Source of the DNA: an uncultured Collinsella sp.
GTDB taxonomy: Bacteria > Actinomycetota > Coriobacteriia > Coriobacteriales > Coriobacteriaceae
Length of the DNA: 26,291 nucleotides
Direction of reading: 5' to 3'
Assembly (NCBI GenBank): GCA_900761995.1
Contig: CAAFEY010000097.1
Span: forward strand, 1-26,291
In this document: piece after piece, positions 1 to 7,001 of the stretch
How positions within the stretch are numbered: the first letter of the stretch is position 1
How the letters are laid out: every line of letters begins with the position of its first letter
Program-made: the position numbers and the translations under genes
The notes under the pieces: generated by a model
Database searches by the model: none
Told to the model about the DNA's origin: nothing
Seen by the model: only the letters and a program-made list of their open reading frames with translations

Positions 1-456
1 CGTGACATTAGTGTGGTGATCGGTAATCTCGACGACCGCGGTATGGCCCCCGGCCGTCGCAGTCACCTTGATGTAGAGGTTGGGCACACCCTCGACAAGC
101 GACACATCGCAGTAGCCGGCGTCGGCGAGGAGCTCGGCCACACGAGCGCGGTCTTCATCGTTAACGCTCTCGAGCACCTCAAGCGCGCTCTTAGCGTCGC
201 CGCCCACGGCACCCAGCACGGCCGCGGCCTCAATACCGTGCATACCGCCCGAGTTGGGCACGGTCACGCTCTTAACGTTCTTGATGATGTTGCCCGAGCA
301 GGCAACGTCCATATGATCGGGTTCGCAACCGAGCGTCTGGCTCGCCAACGCCGCTGCATAGGCAACGGCAATAGGCTCGGTGCAGCCGAGCGCACAGACA
401 AGCTCGCGGTTCAAAACATCGCAAAACGCGGCATCACGAAGGGAATCGGTAGGCAT
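1..456 (-). CDS. UPF0597 / serine dehydratase alpha-like protein, 5' part
   Basis: This is the N-terminal 152 codons of a minus-strand gene that leaves the window at base 1 with the frame open. Residues VCALGCTEPIAVAYAAA near position 20 match the conserved start of the UPF0597 (YhaM/CdsB) family. That family is related to the iron-sulfur L-serine dehydratase alpha subunit and to archaeal L-cysteine desulfidase. The Cys in GCTEP is a conserved cysteine that in such enzymes can serve an Fe-S cluster. Later motifs are CSGNIIKNVKSVTVPNSGG and a GIEAAAVLGA helix. The ATG at 456 is preceded by AGGAGAT at good spacing. The usual length is about 430 residues, so roughly two thirds is missing. Family assignment is fairly firm. 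The substrate (cysteine, serine or another amino acid) cannot be told from this part. Confidence 0.85.
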   Translation of the reverse strand, partial: MPTDSLRDAAFCDVLNRELVCALGCTEPIAVAYAAALASQTLGCEPDHMDVACSGNIIKNVKSVTVPNSGGMHGIEAAAVLGAVGGDAKSALEVLESVNDEDRARVAELLADAGYCDVSLVEGVPNLYIKVTATAGGHTAVVEITDHHTNVT

Positions 457-728
457 AGGTATCTCCTGCTTGCATAACGGGCTGGTCTCTCAAAAAAAAT
501 TAGCTCTTCTATTTGATAACAATGCATCAAAAACCGCAACCATGGTTCCGGCGGACGGCGCTCAAGCACAAACTGGCGGCATTCATTCATGAAAAGCGGG
601 TCTTGTTGCCTGCTAAAGCGTTTGATCAAAAAACGCCCGAGCGTTTACACAAAAGTCGCGCTATCATGCAGTCGAACGCGGTAAACACCTTTAGCATTTG
701 CGCCGCACAGACCAGAGAGGAACCATCT
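457..728. other. intergenic region between divergent genes
   Basis: These 272 bases separate the divergent UPF0597 gene and rpiB and are much more AT-rich than the genes. They must hold both promoters. No -35/-10 pair with good spacing stands out on either strand. A TTTACA at 644-649 and a TATCAT at 662-667 are only 12 bases apart. A spaced inverted repeat GTTTAC (643-648) / GTAAAC (681-686) lies upstream of rpiB and could be an operator, but this is weak. No credible gene is present. Confidence 0.4.
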
Positions 729-1196
729 ATGAAGATCGGTATCGGTAACGACCACGCCGCCGTCGAGCTCAAGAACATCATTTCCGAGCACCTGAAGGAG
801 CGCGGCTGCGAGGTCGTGAACTTTGGCACCGACACCTCCGAGAGCTTTGACTACCCCATCGCCGGCTACAAGGTGGGTAAGGCCGTTGCCAACGGCGACG
901 TCGACCTGGGCATCCTGATCTGCGGTACCGGCGTCGGGATCAGCCTGGCTGCCAACAAGGTCGAGGGCGTACGCGCCGTCGTGTGCTCCGAGCCCTTCAG
1001 CGCCAAGCTCTCCCGCATGCACAACAACACCAACGTGCTCGCCTTTGGCGCCCGCGTCGTTGGCTCCGAGCTCGCTAAGATGATCGTCGACGAGTGGCTC
1101 GACGCCGAGTTCGAGGGCGGCCGCCACGAGCGTCGCGTCAACCTCCTCAACGAGATCGACCAGACCCGCGGTCTCAAGGTCGTCGACGAGGCCTAA
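729..1196 (+). CDS. rpiB: ribose-5-phosphate isomerase B
   Basis: This 155-residue cytoplasmic enzyme interconverts ribose 5-phosphate and ribulose 5-phosphate in the pentose phosphate pathway. It is a RpiB/LacA/LacB-family protein of the usual length. The N-terminus MKIGIGNDHAA matches the substrate-binding loop (Asp8, His9). Cys65 in ICGTGVG is the catalytic base position of RpiB, and His98 in MHNNTNVLAFGAR is the expected ring-opening histidine. The ATG at 729 is chosen because GAGAGGA precedes it and the protein begins with the family's first beta strand. An in-frame upstream ATG would add an unrelated tail. The gene stands alone, divergent from the UPF0597 gene, and ends at a strong terminator. 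Some family members act on allose or galactose 6-phosphate, but the context gives no support for that. Confidence 0.95.
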   Translation: MKIGIGNDHAAVELKNIISEHLKERGCEVVNFGTDTSESFDYPIAGYKVGKAVANGDVDLGILICGTGVGISLAANKVEGVRAVVCSEPFSAKLSRMHNNTNVLAFGARVVGSELAKMIVDEWLDAEFEGGRHERRVNLLNEIDQTRGLKVVDEA

Positions 1197-1223
1197 AGAC
1201 TTACAACGCCATACGCTAGCGAC

Positions 1224-1263
1224 AGCCCCCGCCTGGAATGCACGCACATTCCAGGCGGGGGCT
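1224..1263 (+). terminator. terminator after rpiB
   Basis: A perfect 17-bp stem (1224-1240 with 1247-1263) closes a 6-base loop 27 bases after the rpiB stop. The arm is very GC-rich (AGCCCCCGCCTGGAATG) and is followed by CTTTAG, a short T tract. It would stop rpiB transcription before it meets the opposing ndk. Confidence 0.8.
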
Positions 1264-1267
1264 CTTT

Positions 1268-1300
1268 AGTAGATTTCTAGGCATGTCCCAAAAATCTACT
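1268..1300. repeat. near-palindrome between rpiB and ndk terminators
   Basis: AGTAGATTT (1268-1276) is mirrored exactly by AAATCTACT (1292-1300). The 15-base middle is itself nearly self-complementary around GGCATGTCC. It sits between two back-to-back terminators, so it is unlikely to be needed for termination. It may be a protein-binding site or a copy of a dispersed repeat; the sequence alone does not decide. Confidence 0.5.
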
Positions 1301-1311
1301 GGAATATAAAA

Positions 1312-1341
1312 GGGCGCCGCGGATGGAGTTCCGCGGCGCCC
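1312..1341 (-). terminator. terminator after ndk
   Basis: A perfect 12-bp GC stem (GGGCGCCGCGGA with its complement) encloses a 6-base loop. Read on the minus strand it is followed by TTTTATATT. It lies about 40 bases after the ndk stop, as expected for an intrinsic terminator. Confidence 0.85.
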
Positions 1342-1379
1342 AAGCCACACGCTAACAGCTTTAAGGAGTCAAAGCTGGT

Positions 1380-1784
1380 TTAGCCAAAGAAGCGCTTGAT
1401 CTCGATCTCGGCGTTCTCCAGGCAGTCGGAGCCGTGAATCACGTTGGCGTTGACATCGACGGCGAAGTCGCCGCGGATGGTGCCAGGAGCAGCATCAAGC
1501 GGGTTGGTGGCGCCCATAAGGGTGCGCATCTTGGAGACAGCGGAAAGACCGGAAACAACCATCTTGACGACCGGACCGCTCGTCATAAAGTCGCAGAGAC
1601 CGCCAAAGAAGGGCTTGTCGGCCAGATGGGCGTAGTGCTCCTCGACGGTAGCGCGCTCGAGCGTGGTCATCTCCATGCGCTCGATGACAAGGCCGCTGCG
1701 CTCAATACGAGCAACGATCTCGCCGATCTTGTGGTCGCGCACGGCGTCGGGCTTAATCATGATGAAGGTCTTCTCGATAGCCAT
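1380..1784 (-). CDS. ndk: nucleoside diphosphate kinase
   Basis: This 134-residue enzyme transfers the gamma phosphate from ATP to nucleoside diphosphates through a phosphohistidine, balancing the NTP and dNTP pools. The N-terminus MAIEKTFIMIKPDAV is the family signature. His117 in NVIHGSD is the phosphorylated residue. The Kpn-loop and nucleotide-binding residues (RTLMGATNP, PGTIRGDF) are present. The usual HGSDS reads HGSDC here, so the serine after the catalytic motif is a cysteine. An in-frame ATG 14 codons upstream is rejected because family proteins begin at MAIEKTF and AAAGG lies just before that codon. The gene is monocistronic, with its own promoter candidate and terminator. Confidence 0.96.
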   Translation of the reverse strand: MAIEKTFIMIKPDAVRDHKIGEIVARIERSGLVIERMEMTTLERATVEEHYAHLADKPFFGGLCDFMTSGPVVKMVVSGLSAVSKMRTLMGATNPLDAAPGTIRGDFAVDVNANVIHGSDCLENAEIEIKRFFG

Positions 1785-1847
1785 AAGGTAGCCTTTCAAG
1801 TAGGTTCGCGCGTGCCCAAGTCCCATTCCGGCACCCGCCTGGACTGC

Positions 1848-1876
1848 ATCGTAACAGAGTTTTAGCTGCAGTTAAA
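1848..1876 (-). promoter_or_regulatory. candidate promoter of ndk
   Basis: On the minus strand TTTAAC (-35) and TACGAT (-10) are separated by 17 bases. They sit in an AT-rich stretch about 65 bases upstream of the ndk start. The -10 matches 4 of 6 consensus positions and the -35 matches 3 of 6. No other good pair lies closer to the gene. Confidence 0.45.
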
Positions 1877-2088
1877 CAAAAAGCTGTTTATTGAAACGCT
1901 GCAATTTATTAAAGCGCTCCATATGTGTCACTTCTGTTTCGAAGCCCGATTAGAGTACCATCCGACCGCTCATCAACCACATCGAACAGAGCGGGCGGTC
2001 GGTTGCCACCCGCGAACGTACCCCCTTCACAACCTGCGCAAATGTCCTACAAAAGTTTTCGACAAGCTCCTTCCTTCTCTATAACAAA
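1877..2088. other. intergenic stretch between ndk and argH
   Basis: No gene is supported here. The one visible structure is an imperfect hairpin: CCGACCGCTC (1962-1971) pairs with GAGCGGGCGGTCGG (1989-2002) with a bulge. It lacks a T tract and is probably not a terminator. An open frame on the plus strand at 1925-2131 has no ribosome binding site or recognisable motif. Confidence 0.4.
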
Positions 2089-2116
2089 ACGGGCGCCCAC
2101 CGTAGCAGGCACCCGT
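2089..2116 (-). terminator. terminator after argH
   Basis: On the minus strand ACGGGTGCC pairs with GGCGCCCGT (one G-U pair) around a 10-base loop and is followed by TTTTGTTATAG. It lies 45 bases past the argH stop codon. Confidence 0.75.
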
Positions 2117-2161
2117 AAAGGCAAGATATGATGAACGCACCAGACAGACGCATCCAATAAG

Positions 2162-3592
2162 CTAATTAGCTCCGTGACCCATTTCAACGACCTTGGTCAG
2201 CGACCCAAACACACCCTCGTCGGCCACGAGCTGTGCCTCGGCACGCTGCAACTGCACGGCAACGGCGGCAGGAGCGGTGCCGCCCTCGGTCGTGCGTGCG
2301 GCGACAATCGACGGGATATCGAGCGCCTCGGTAATGTCGCGCTCAAAAAGCGGGCTTGCCTCCTGGAACACCTCAAACGGCAGGTCCTCAAGATTGCAGC
2401 CGCGCTTCTCGCACATCAGGACCAGATGGCCCACCACGGCATGTGCCTCGCGGAACGGCAGACCACGCTTGGCCAGGTAATCGGCAACATCGGTAGCGGC
2501 AAGGTGCCCCACGCCGCACTCGCGCGCCATGGCATTCTCGTTGACGGTCCAAGTCGAAATCATTCCGGCCATAACGGACAGGCACTGCATGAGCGTATGG
2601 GCGGTATCGAGCGCGCCCTCCTTGTCCTCCTGCAAGTCCTTGTTATAGGCGAGCGGCAAGCCCTTCATGGTCACGAGCAACTGCACCAGGTTGCCGTACA
2701 CGCGACCGCTCTTGCCGCGGATAAGCTCGGCAAAGTCGGGGTTCTTCTTCTGCGGCATGATAGACGAGCCGGTGGAGTAAGAGTCTGAAAGCGTGATAAA
2801 GCCAAATTCGGAGCTCGACCACAGCACGATCTCCTCGGAAAGACGCGACAGGTGCATGGCCATGACGGAGCCGGCGTAATGCAGATCGAGCAGGAAATCA
2901 CGGTCGGAAACAGCATCGAGTGAGTTAGGAATCACGCCCGCAAAGCCAAGTTCGGCAGCCGTCATCTGGCGATCGAGCGGATAGCTCGTACCAGCAAGCG
3001 CGGCAGCGCCCAGCGGGCAGTTGTCGGCGGCATCAAAGGCGGCCTTCAGGCGCGTAAAGTCACGCGCGAACATCCAGGAATATGCCAGCAGATGATGCGA
3101 CAGCAGCACGGGCTGAGCGTGCTGCATATGCGTGTAGCCCGGCAGAATCACCTTGTCGTACTTCTTGGCCGCATCCACCAGCACATGGCGCAGCTCAAGA
3201 TTGGCCTCCATGAGCTCCTTGGCCAGTGCCTTGACGCCCAGGCGCGTGTCGGTCGCCACCTGGTCGTTGCGCGAACGTCCGGTATGCAAGCGCTTACCGG
3301 CCTCGCCGATGCGACGCGTCAGCTCGCTCTCGATGGACATATGGATGTCCTCGTCGTTGATATCGAAGGTAAAGTTGCCGGCATCGATATCCTGTTCGAT
3401 TCCGGTCAGGCCCTCGGCGATCGCCTGCTCGTCCTCGGCACTGATGATGCCCTGGGCGGCCAGCATCTTGGCATGTGCCTTAGAGCCGGCGATATCCTGC
3501 TTATAGAGATGCTTGTCGACCGGCAACGACGCACCAAACTCCTGCGTGACCTCGGCCACGCCCGCCTCAAAACGACCGCCCCAAAGAGCCAT
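2162..3592 (-). CDS. argH: argininosuccinate lyase
   Basis: This 476-residue enzyme splits argininosuccinate into arginine and fumarate, the last step of arginine synthesis. It belongs to the fumarase/aspartase superfamily and acts as a homotetramer. The signature GSSIMPQKKNPD (residues 275-286) carries the mobile catalytic serine loop. HTGRSRNDQ (103-111) and THMQHAQP (154-161) supply the other conserved active-site regions. The start MALWGGRF follows AAGGAGA at 8 bases and is the normal N-terminus. The longer frame upstream adds 25 unrelated residues and is rejected. argG lies upstream on the same strand, but a hairpin and a small gene separate the two, so they may not share one simple transcript. 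The length is normal for the family. Confidence 0.97.
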   Translation of the reverse strand: MALWGGRFEAGVAEVTQEFGASLPVDKHLYKQDIAGSKAHAKMLAAQGIISAEDEQAIAEGLTGIEQDIDAGNFTFDINDEDIHMSIESELTRRIGEAGKRLHTGRSRNDQVATDTRLGVKALAKELMEANLELRHVLVDAAKKYDKVILPGYTHMQHAQPVLLSHHLLAYSWMFARDFTRLKAAFDAADNCPLGAAALAGTSYPLDRQMTAAELGFAGVIPNSLDAVSDRDFLLDLHYAGSVMAMHLSRLSEEIVLWSSSEFGFITLSDSYSTGSSIMPQKKNPDFAELIRGKSGRVYGNLVQLLVTMKGLPLAYNKDLQEDKEGALDTAHTLMQCLSVMAGMISTWTVNENAMARECGVGHLAATDVADYLAKRGLPFREAHAVVGHLVLMCEKRGCNLEDLPFEVFQEASPLFERDITEALDIPSIVAARTTEGGTAPAAVAVQLQRAEAQLVADEGVFGSLTKVVEMGHGAN

Positions 3593-3710
3593 GAAACCGT
3601 CTCCTTTCTCCAAATACCGAAACAAGCGCCCAAAGCAATGTGCCCTGTCGCTAAAGCGATTTACCAACCGCTAGTTTTGCACATTCCCCACTGCGTGCGG
3701 GACCATGTAG

Positions 3711-3881
3711 CTAATTTGCAAAGAAGTGACGCACCATGCACTTGGCGCCCACGGACTCCCTCCTGAGGTTGCCCTGCGAACCGTCAATCCAAGCCTTCAG
3801 GCTCATGGGGACCTCCTCCACCTTGGCGGTATCGAGCTCGGGGGCAAGAGAAAGCAAGGCGTGTGCAACAGCGTCAAACAT
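3711..3881 (-). CDS. small unrecognised protein between argG and argH
   Basis: This 56-codon frame was found by hand on the minus strand. CTGAGGAG lies 9 bases before the ATG, a good ribosome binding site. The protein begins MFDAVAHALLSLAPELD, continues VEEVPMSLKAWIDGSQG and ends KCMVRHFFAN. It has no signal peptide and no membrane segment. Codons look like those of neighbouring genes: C/G-rich third positions, and all codon families normal. It starts about 53 bases after the hairpin that closes argG and ends 118 bases before argH. It is not rich in arginine, so an arginine-sensing leader peptide is unlikely. I do not recognise the family. It may be a small conserved protein missed by length cut-offs, and its role, if any, in arginine metabolism is unknown. 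Confidence 0.6.
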   Translation of the reverse strand: MFDAVAHALLSLAPELDTAKVEEVPMSLKAWIDGSQGNLRRESVGAKCMVRHFFAN

Positions 3882-3933
3882 AGTAGGTACTCCTCAGATA
3901 TATATAGGCGCAGAGCCGCCAAATTGATAGAAG

Positions 3934-3963
3934 GAGCCCCGCCGGACAACCCCGGCGGGGCTC
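3934..3963 (-). terminator. hairpin between argG and the small gene
   Basis: A perfect 12-bp stem (GAGCCCCGCCGG with CCGGCGGGGCTC) closes a 6-base loop about 155 bases after argG. Read on the minus strand it is followed by CTTCTATCAATTT, a poor T tract. It probably weakens or ends argG transcription. An attenuator or processing site between argG and the downstream genes is also possible. The stretch 3964-4116 between it and argG holds no supported gene. Confidence 0.55.
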
Positions 3964-4116
3964 GGACTCAGCCGCAGTCGCGGCGTCATATATGCGGGCG
4001 GAACGTAGGGGCCACCGATGTTAAGAAGTGTCAGCAAGCATAACGAAAGGTAGGGACCCCATGCGCCCGTTATGTATCACGCGGATGGGCCGCGCGGATA
4101 CCAAGGAAAGGAAGAC

Positions 4117-5343
4117 CTAAGCCTGGGCAGCGGCAGAGCAGGGACCCTGGACCTTGGCCCACGTCTTGAGCGACAGCGTATCGATCTCGATAAAGCCGGC
4201 GCTGGCCTTCTCGTCAAACGTGGTGTCACGGTCGTAGGTAGCCAGACCGTAGTCATACAGGCTAAACGGGCTCTTGCGGCCGACGACATGGCAGTTGCCC
4301 TTAAAGAACTTCAGGCGGACGGTGCCGGTCACGAACTTCTGGGTGTCGGCCATAAAGGCGTCGAGCGCGTTCTTGAGCGGGCTGTACCACTGGCCGTTGT
4401 ACACGGCGGTGGCCCAATCCTGCTCGAGTTTGATCTTGGTCTTGAGCAGGTCGCCCTCGACGCAGATGTCCTCGAGTGCCTTGTGGGCGGTGATGAGCGT
4501 CAGGGCGCCGGGAACCTCGTAGCACTCGCGGCTCTTGAGGCCCACCAGACGATCCTCGACCAGGTCGAGACGGCCAAAGCCGTTGTCGCCGGAAATCTTG
4601 TTGAGGGCGATGACAATCTCGGAGAGCTTCATCTTCTTGCCGTCGACGGCGACGGGCTTGCCCGCCTCAAACTCAATCTCGGTGTAAGTCGGGGTATCGG
4701 GCGTGTCCTCGGGATTCTTGGTCATAACCCAGGCGTCGTCGAGCGGCTCGTTCCAGGGATCCTCCAGGTGGCCGCACTCAATGGCACGACCCCACAGGTT
4801 GTCGTCAATGGAATAGGGGTTATCGTTGGCACCCTCGGGAACCGGCACGTTGTGGGCGTGGGCATAGGCGACCTCGTCGGGACGGCACTTCAGATCCCAC
4901 TCGCGAACCGGGGCGATGACCTTAAGCTCGGGATCGAGGGCCTTGACGGCAGCCTCAAAACGAACCTGGTCGTTACCCTTGCCGGTGCAGCCGTGGGCGA
5001 CGTAGGTCGCGCCAAACTCGTGGGCGACCTCGACAAGCTTCTTGGCAAGCAGCGGGCGAGACAGGGCGGAGAGCAGCGGGTACTTGTTCTCGTACATGGA
5101 GTTTGCGGCGATGGCCTTAGTCAGGAACTCATCGGAGAACTCGTCGCGCAGGTCGAGCACCTGGCAATCGAGAACGCCCAGGTCAAGCGCCTTCCGCTTC
5201 TTGGCGTCCAGGCCGGTCTCCTCCTGGCCCACGTTGCCGCAGACGCAAACGACATCGAGATTCTTCTCGTCCTGGAGCCACTTGACACATACGGATGTAT
5301 CAAGACCACCGGAATATGCGAGAACGACTTTTTCCTTGCTCAT
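4117..5343 (-). CDS. argG: argininosuccinate synthase
   Basis: This 408-residue enzyme condenses citrulline and aspartate, using ATP, into argininosuccinate, the substrate of the ArgH encoded downstream. The N-terminal AYSGGLDTS (residues 9-17) is the PP-loop that binds ATP pyrophosphate. Other family blocks include the GCTGKGNDQVRFE region, which contacts citrulline and aspartate, and DNLWGRAIECG. The length fits the standard bacterial subfamily of about 400 residues. The ATG at 5343 follows AAAGGA and begins at the family's usual N-terminus MSKEKVVLAYSGG; a longer frame upstream is rejected. argG and argH together complete arginine synthesis from citrulline; no other arg genes are in the window. 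No clear ArgR-type box is visible upstream. Confidence 0.97.
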   Translation of the reverse strand: MSKEKVVLAYSGGLDTSVCVKWLQDEKNLDVVCVCGNVGQEETGLDAKKRKALDLGVLDCQVLDLRDEFSDEFLTKAIAANSMYENKYPLLSALSRPLLAKKLVEVAHEFGATYVAHGCTGKGNDQVRFEAAVKALDPELKVIAPVREWDLKCRPDEVAYAHAHNVPVPEGANDNPYSIDDNLWGRAIECGHLEDPWNEPLDDAWVMTKNPEDTPDTPTYTEIEFEAGKPVAVDGKKMKLSEIVIALNKISGDNGFGRLDLVEDRLVGLKSRECYEVPGALTLITAHKALEDICVEGDLLKTKIKLEQDWATAVYNGQWYSPLKNALDAFMADTQKFVTGTVRLKFFKGNCHVVGRKSPFSLYDYGLATYDRDTTFDEKASAGFIEIDTLSLKTWAKVQGPCSAAAQA

Positions 5344-5897
5344 GGCTGTTTCCTTTCGCCCTTGGTAGCTAATTAGAACATCGGTCAGTTGCAAGTCATT
5401 TCAAGGTCATATACCGTGCAATATCAGGTTAAATAGCAAAAATCAGCACATACATGCCCTAGAAACATGCAGCAATGTCGTGCTAAAACCCAACGACCTC
5501 AAAATGACTCTGTTGAGGCAATTCGCCCCATGCGGACAGAGACGATTGTTATCGTCGTCGGGAAATTGCGCGCTGGCGTCGGATGGCATTGTCTGCAGTA
5601 GTGATGATCTTTACGAACTGCATCTGCCTCTCCTTTCACCTATCGCCGGGCGCAATTCAAATATCGTAAACGGCACCTTTTCCTCGGTAAGCGGCTCTTT
5701 TGCCGTCTCCGTTTTCGATGGTCGCTATATTACGCTAAAGTGCCTGCAGCACAAGCGACAAATTCAAATTTCTGAAAAGTTTTTTCATTACTTTGTGAAG
5801 CGTGGTGCAAATACGCTCCGTTCCTGCGACAATACGCTCGGTTACTGGTTGATGGTTATAACGTCTGAAACAATTTCGAAACGAAAGGCGCGCTTTT
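5344..5897. other. long intergenic region between argG and HAD gene
   Basis: This 554-base AT-richer region lies between divergent genes. It contains a short hairpin (CCTCAA at 5497-5502 with TTGAGG at 5513-5518) without a T tract. A 152-codon plus-strand frame from 5480 to 5938 overlaps the HAD start and has no family motif, no convincing ribosome binding site and codon use unlike the neighbours. I treat it as non-coding. Promoters for argG and the HAD gene must lie here, but I see no pair good enough to call. Confidence 0.45.
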
Positions 5898-6725
5898 ATG
5901 CAAACTTACGAATCGGACACCAATATCGGCAGCATTAAGATTCTCGCCGTTGATATGGACAAGACGCTGCTCACCGACGAGCGCGTGTTGCCGCAGGGTC
6001 TTGATGAGCGCCTGGACAAGCTCGCCGACGCCGGCATCGTGTTCTGCCCCGCCAGCGGACGTCCAGCCCCCAAGCTCGAGGAGATGTTCGAGAGCATCAA
6101 GAACCGCCTCGCCTTTTGTCCCGACAACGGAGCGTGCGTCATCTATCGCGGCAGTTATATCTATAAGAGCAACATCGATGTGGCGCTGTATCAGCAGGTG
6201 CTCGCTCGTGCCTCGGAGGACCCGCGTGCCGTTCCCGTCCTGTGCTGCTACGACGAGTTCTACGTGCTTGCCCGCGACCATCAGTACCACGACGAGATCA
6301 GCGTCTACTACAACACAATCAACTACGTCGACAGCTTTGAGGGCATTGATTTCGAGTCCAACAAGATTTCGGTCTTCTTCCCCGGCTACGACGCCGAGCC
6401 CGCTTTCCGCGAGACCTATAGCCCCGAGTTCTCGGACAAGCTCTACGTCACCAACGCCGGGCGCGAGTGGATCGACTTTATGAACCTGGGTGTCGACAAA
6501 GGCGCCGGCGTCGCGCATCTGTGCGAGCACCTGGGCATCGATATCGCCGATGCCGCTGCCGTGGGCGACACCTACAACGATATTCCCATGCTGGAGCGCG
6601 TCGGGCATAGCTTTATCGTGGACAATGCCGAGGAGCACATGAATGCACATGCTAAGTGGCGTATTCCGAGCAACAACGACGGGGGCGTACTGACGCTCAT
6701 CGACGCCATCTTGGCAGCACGTTAA
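5898..6725 (+). CDS. Cof-type HAD-superfamily sugar/nucleotide phosphatase
   Basis: This 275-residue protein is a HAD IIB (Cof/YbiV-type) hydrolase, predicted to be a cytoplasmic phosphatase of sugar phosphates, flavin precursors or similar small molecules. All four HAD motifs are visible. DMDKT (Asp19 nucleophile, Asp21 acid/base) is motif I, Ser53 in PASGRP is motif II, Lys201 in VDKGAG is motif III, and VGDTYNDIPML (Asp224, Asn227, Asp228) is motif IV. The C2-type cap lies between motifs II and III (about residues 80-190). The ATG at 5898 follows AAAGG. A later in-frame ATG is inside motif I and cannot be the start. The substrate cannot be predicted. The gene stands alone and ends 12 bases before a very long inverted repeat. 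Confidence 0.92.
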   Translation: MQTYESDTNIGSIKILAVDMDKTLLTDERVLPQGLDERLDKLADAGIVFCPASGRPAPKLEEMFESIKNRLAFCPDNGACVIYRGSYIYKSNIDVALYQQVLARASEDPRAVPVLCCYDEFYVLARDHQYHDEISVYYNTINYVDSFEGIDFESNKISVFFPGYDAEPAFRETYSPEFSDKLYVTNAGREWIDFMNLGVDKGAGVAHLCEHLGIDIADAAAVGDTYNDIPMLERVGHSFIVDNAEEHMNAHAKWRIPSNNDGGVLTLIDAILAAR

Positions 6726-6736
6726 CGTTGCTCGTC

Positions 6737-6866
6737 GGACCTGGCCGGGCGAGGCGGGTAAGTTTTTCGTTCGGTCAGGTCCTGGGCTCGCTCGGAAAGC
6801 ACATTTAGTGCTTTCCGGCTCGTGCGGAATCTACGAAAAACTTACCCGCCTCGCCCGGCCAGGTCC
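6737..6866. repeat. 130-bp element with perfect 34-bp inverted repeat
   Basis: The left arm 6737-6770 is the exact reverse complement of the right arm 6833-6866. Each is 34 bases, running from GGACCTGGCCGGGCGAGG into a TAAGTTTTTCGT tail. Inside lies a second perfect 9-bp hairpin (GGAAAGCAC 6794-6802, GTGCTTTCC 6808-6816, loop ATTTA). The arms are far longer than an intrinsic terminator needs, and the T run is within the stem rather than after it. It begins 12 bases after the HAD stop. It could form a cruciform in DNA or a long RNA stem. It encodes no protein and carries no transposase, so it may be a non-autonomous mobile or regulatory repeat. Confidence 0.85.
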
Positions 6867-6934
6867 TTGGGCTACTTGCTTGCCGCCTGGATGGCGTCTT
6901 GGCGCCTAGATACTTTGGCTGAATTTAATTGGAT

Positions 6935-6968
6935 GAAGGGAGCTCCTTGCTGACGAGGGGCTCCCTTC
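6935..6968. terminator. hairpin between convergent HAD gene and polA
   Basis: GAAGGGAGC (6935-6943) pairs perfectly with GCTCCCTTC (6960-6968). On the plus strand TTGTTTGGTT follows; on the minus strand the tail is poorer. It lies just past the polA stop and probably serves polA, the plus-strand transcript, or both. Confidence 0.6.
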
Positions 6969-7001
6969 TTGTTTGGTTACCTTGGGGCTGTTGGCACGTC
7001 T

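Noticed and set aside
4072..5376. 434-codon plus-strand frame opposite argG
   Set aside because: It is a shadow frame created by GC-rich codons of argG; the sequence is Leu/Val/Gly-rich and without family motifs.
5344..5480. Search for an ArgR operator upstream of argG
   Set aside because: AT-rich words are present, but no pair of half-sites resembling the TGAAT/ATTCA consensus could be defended.
5480..5938. 152-codon plus-strand frame before the HAD gene
   Set aside because: It overlaps the HAD start, has no binding site or motif, and lies in AT-rich DNA with non-gene-like codon use.
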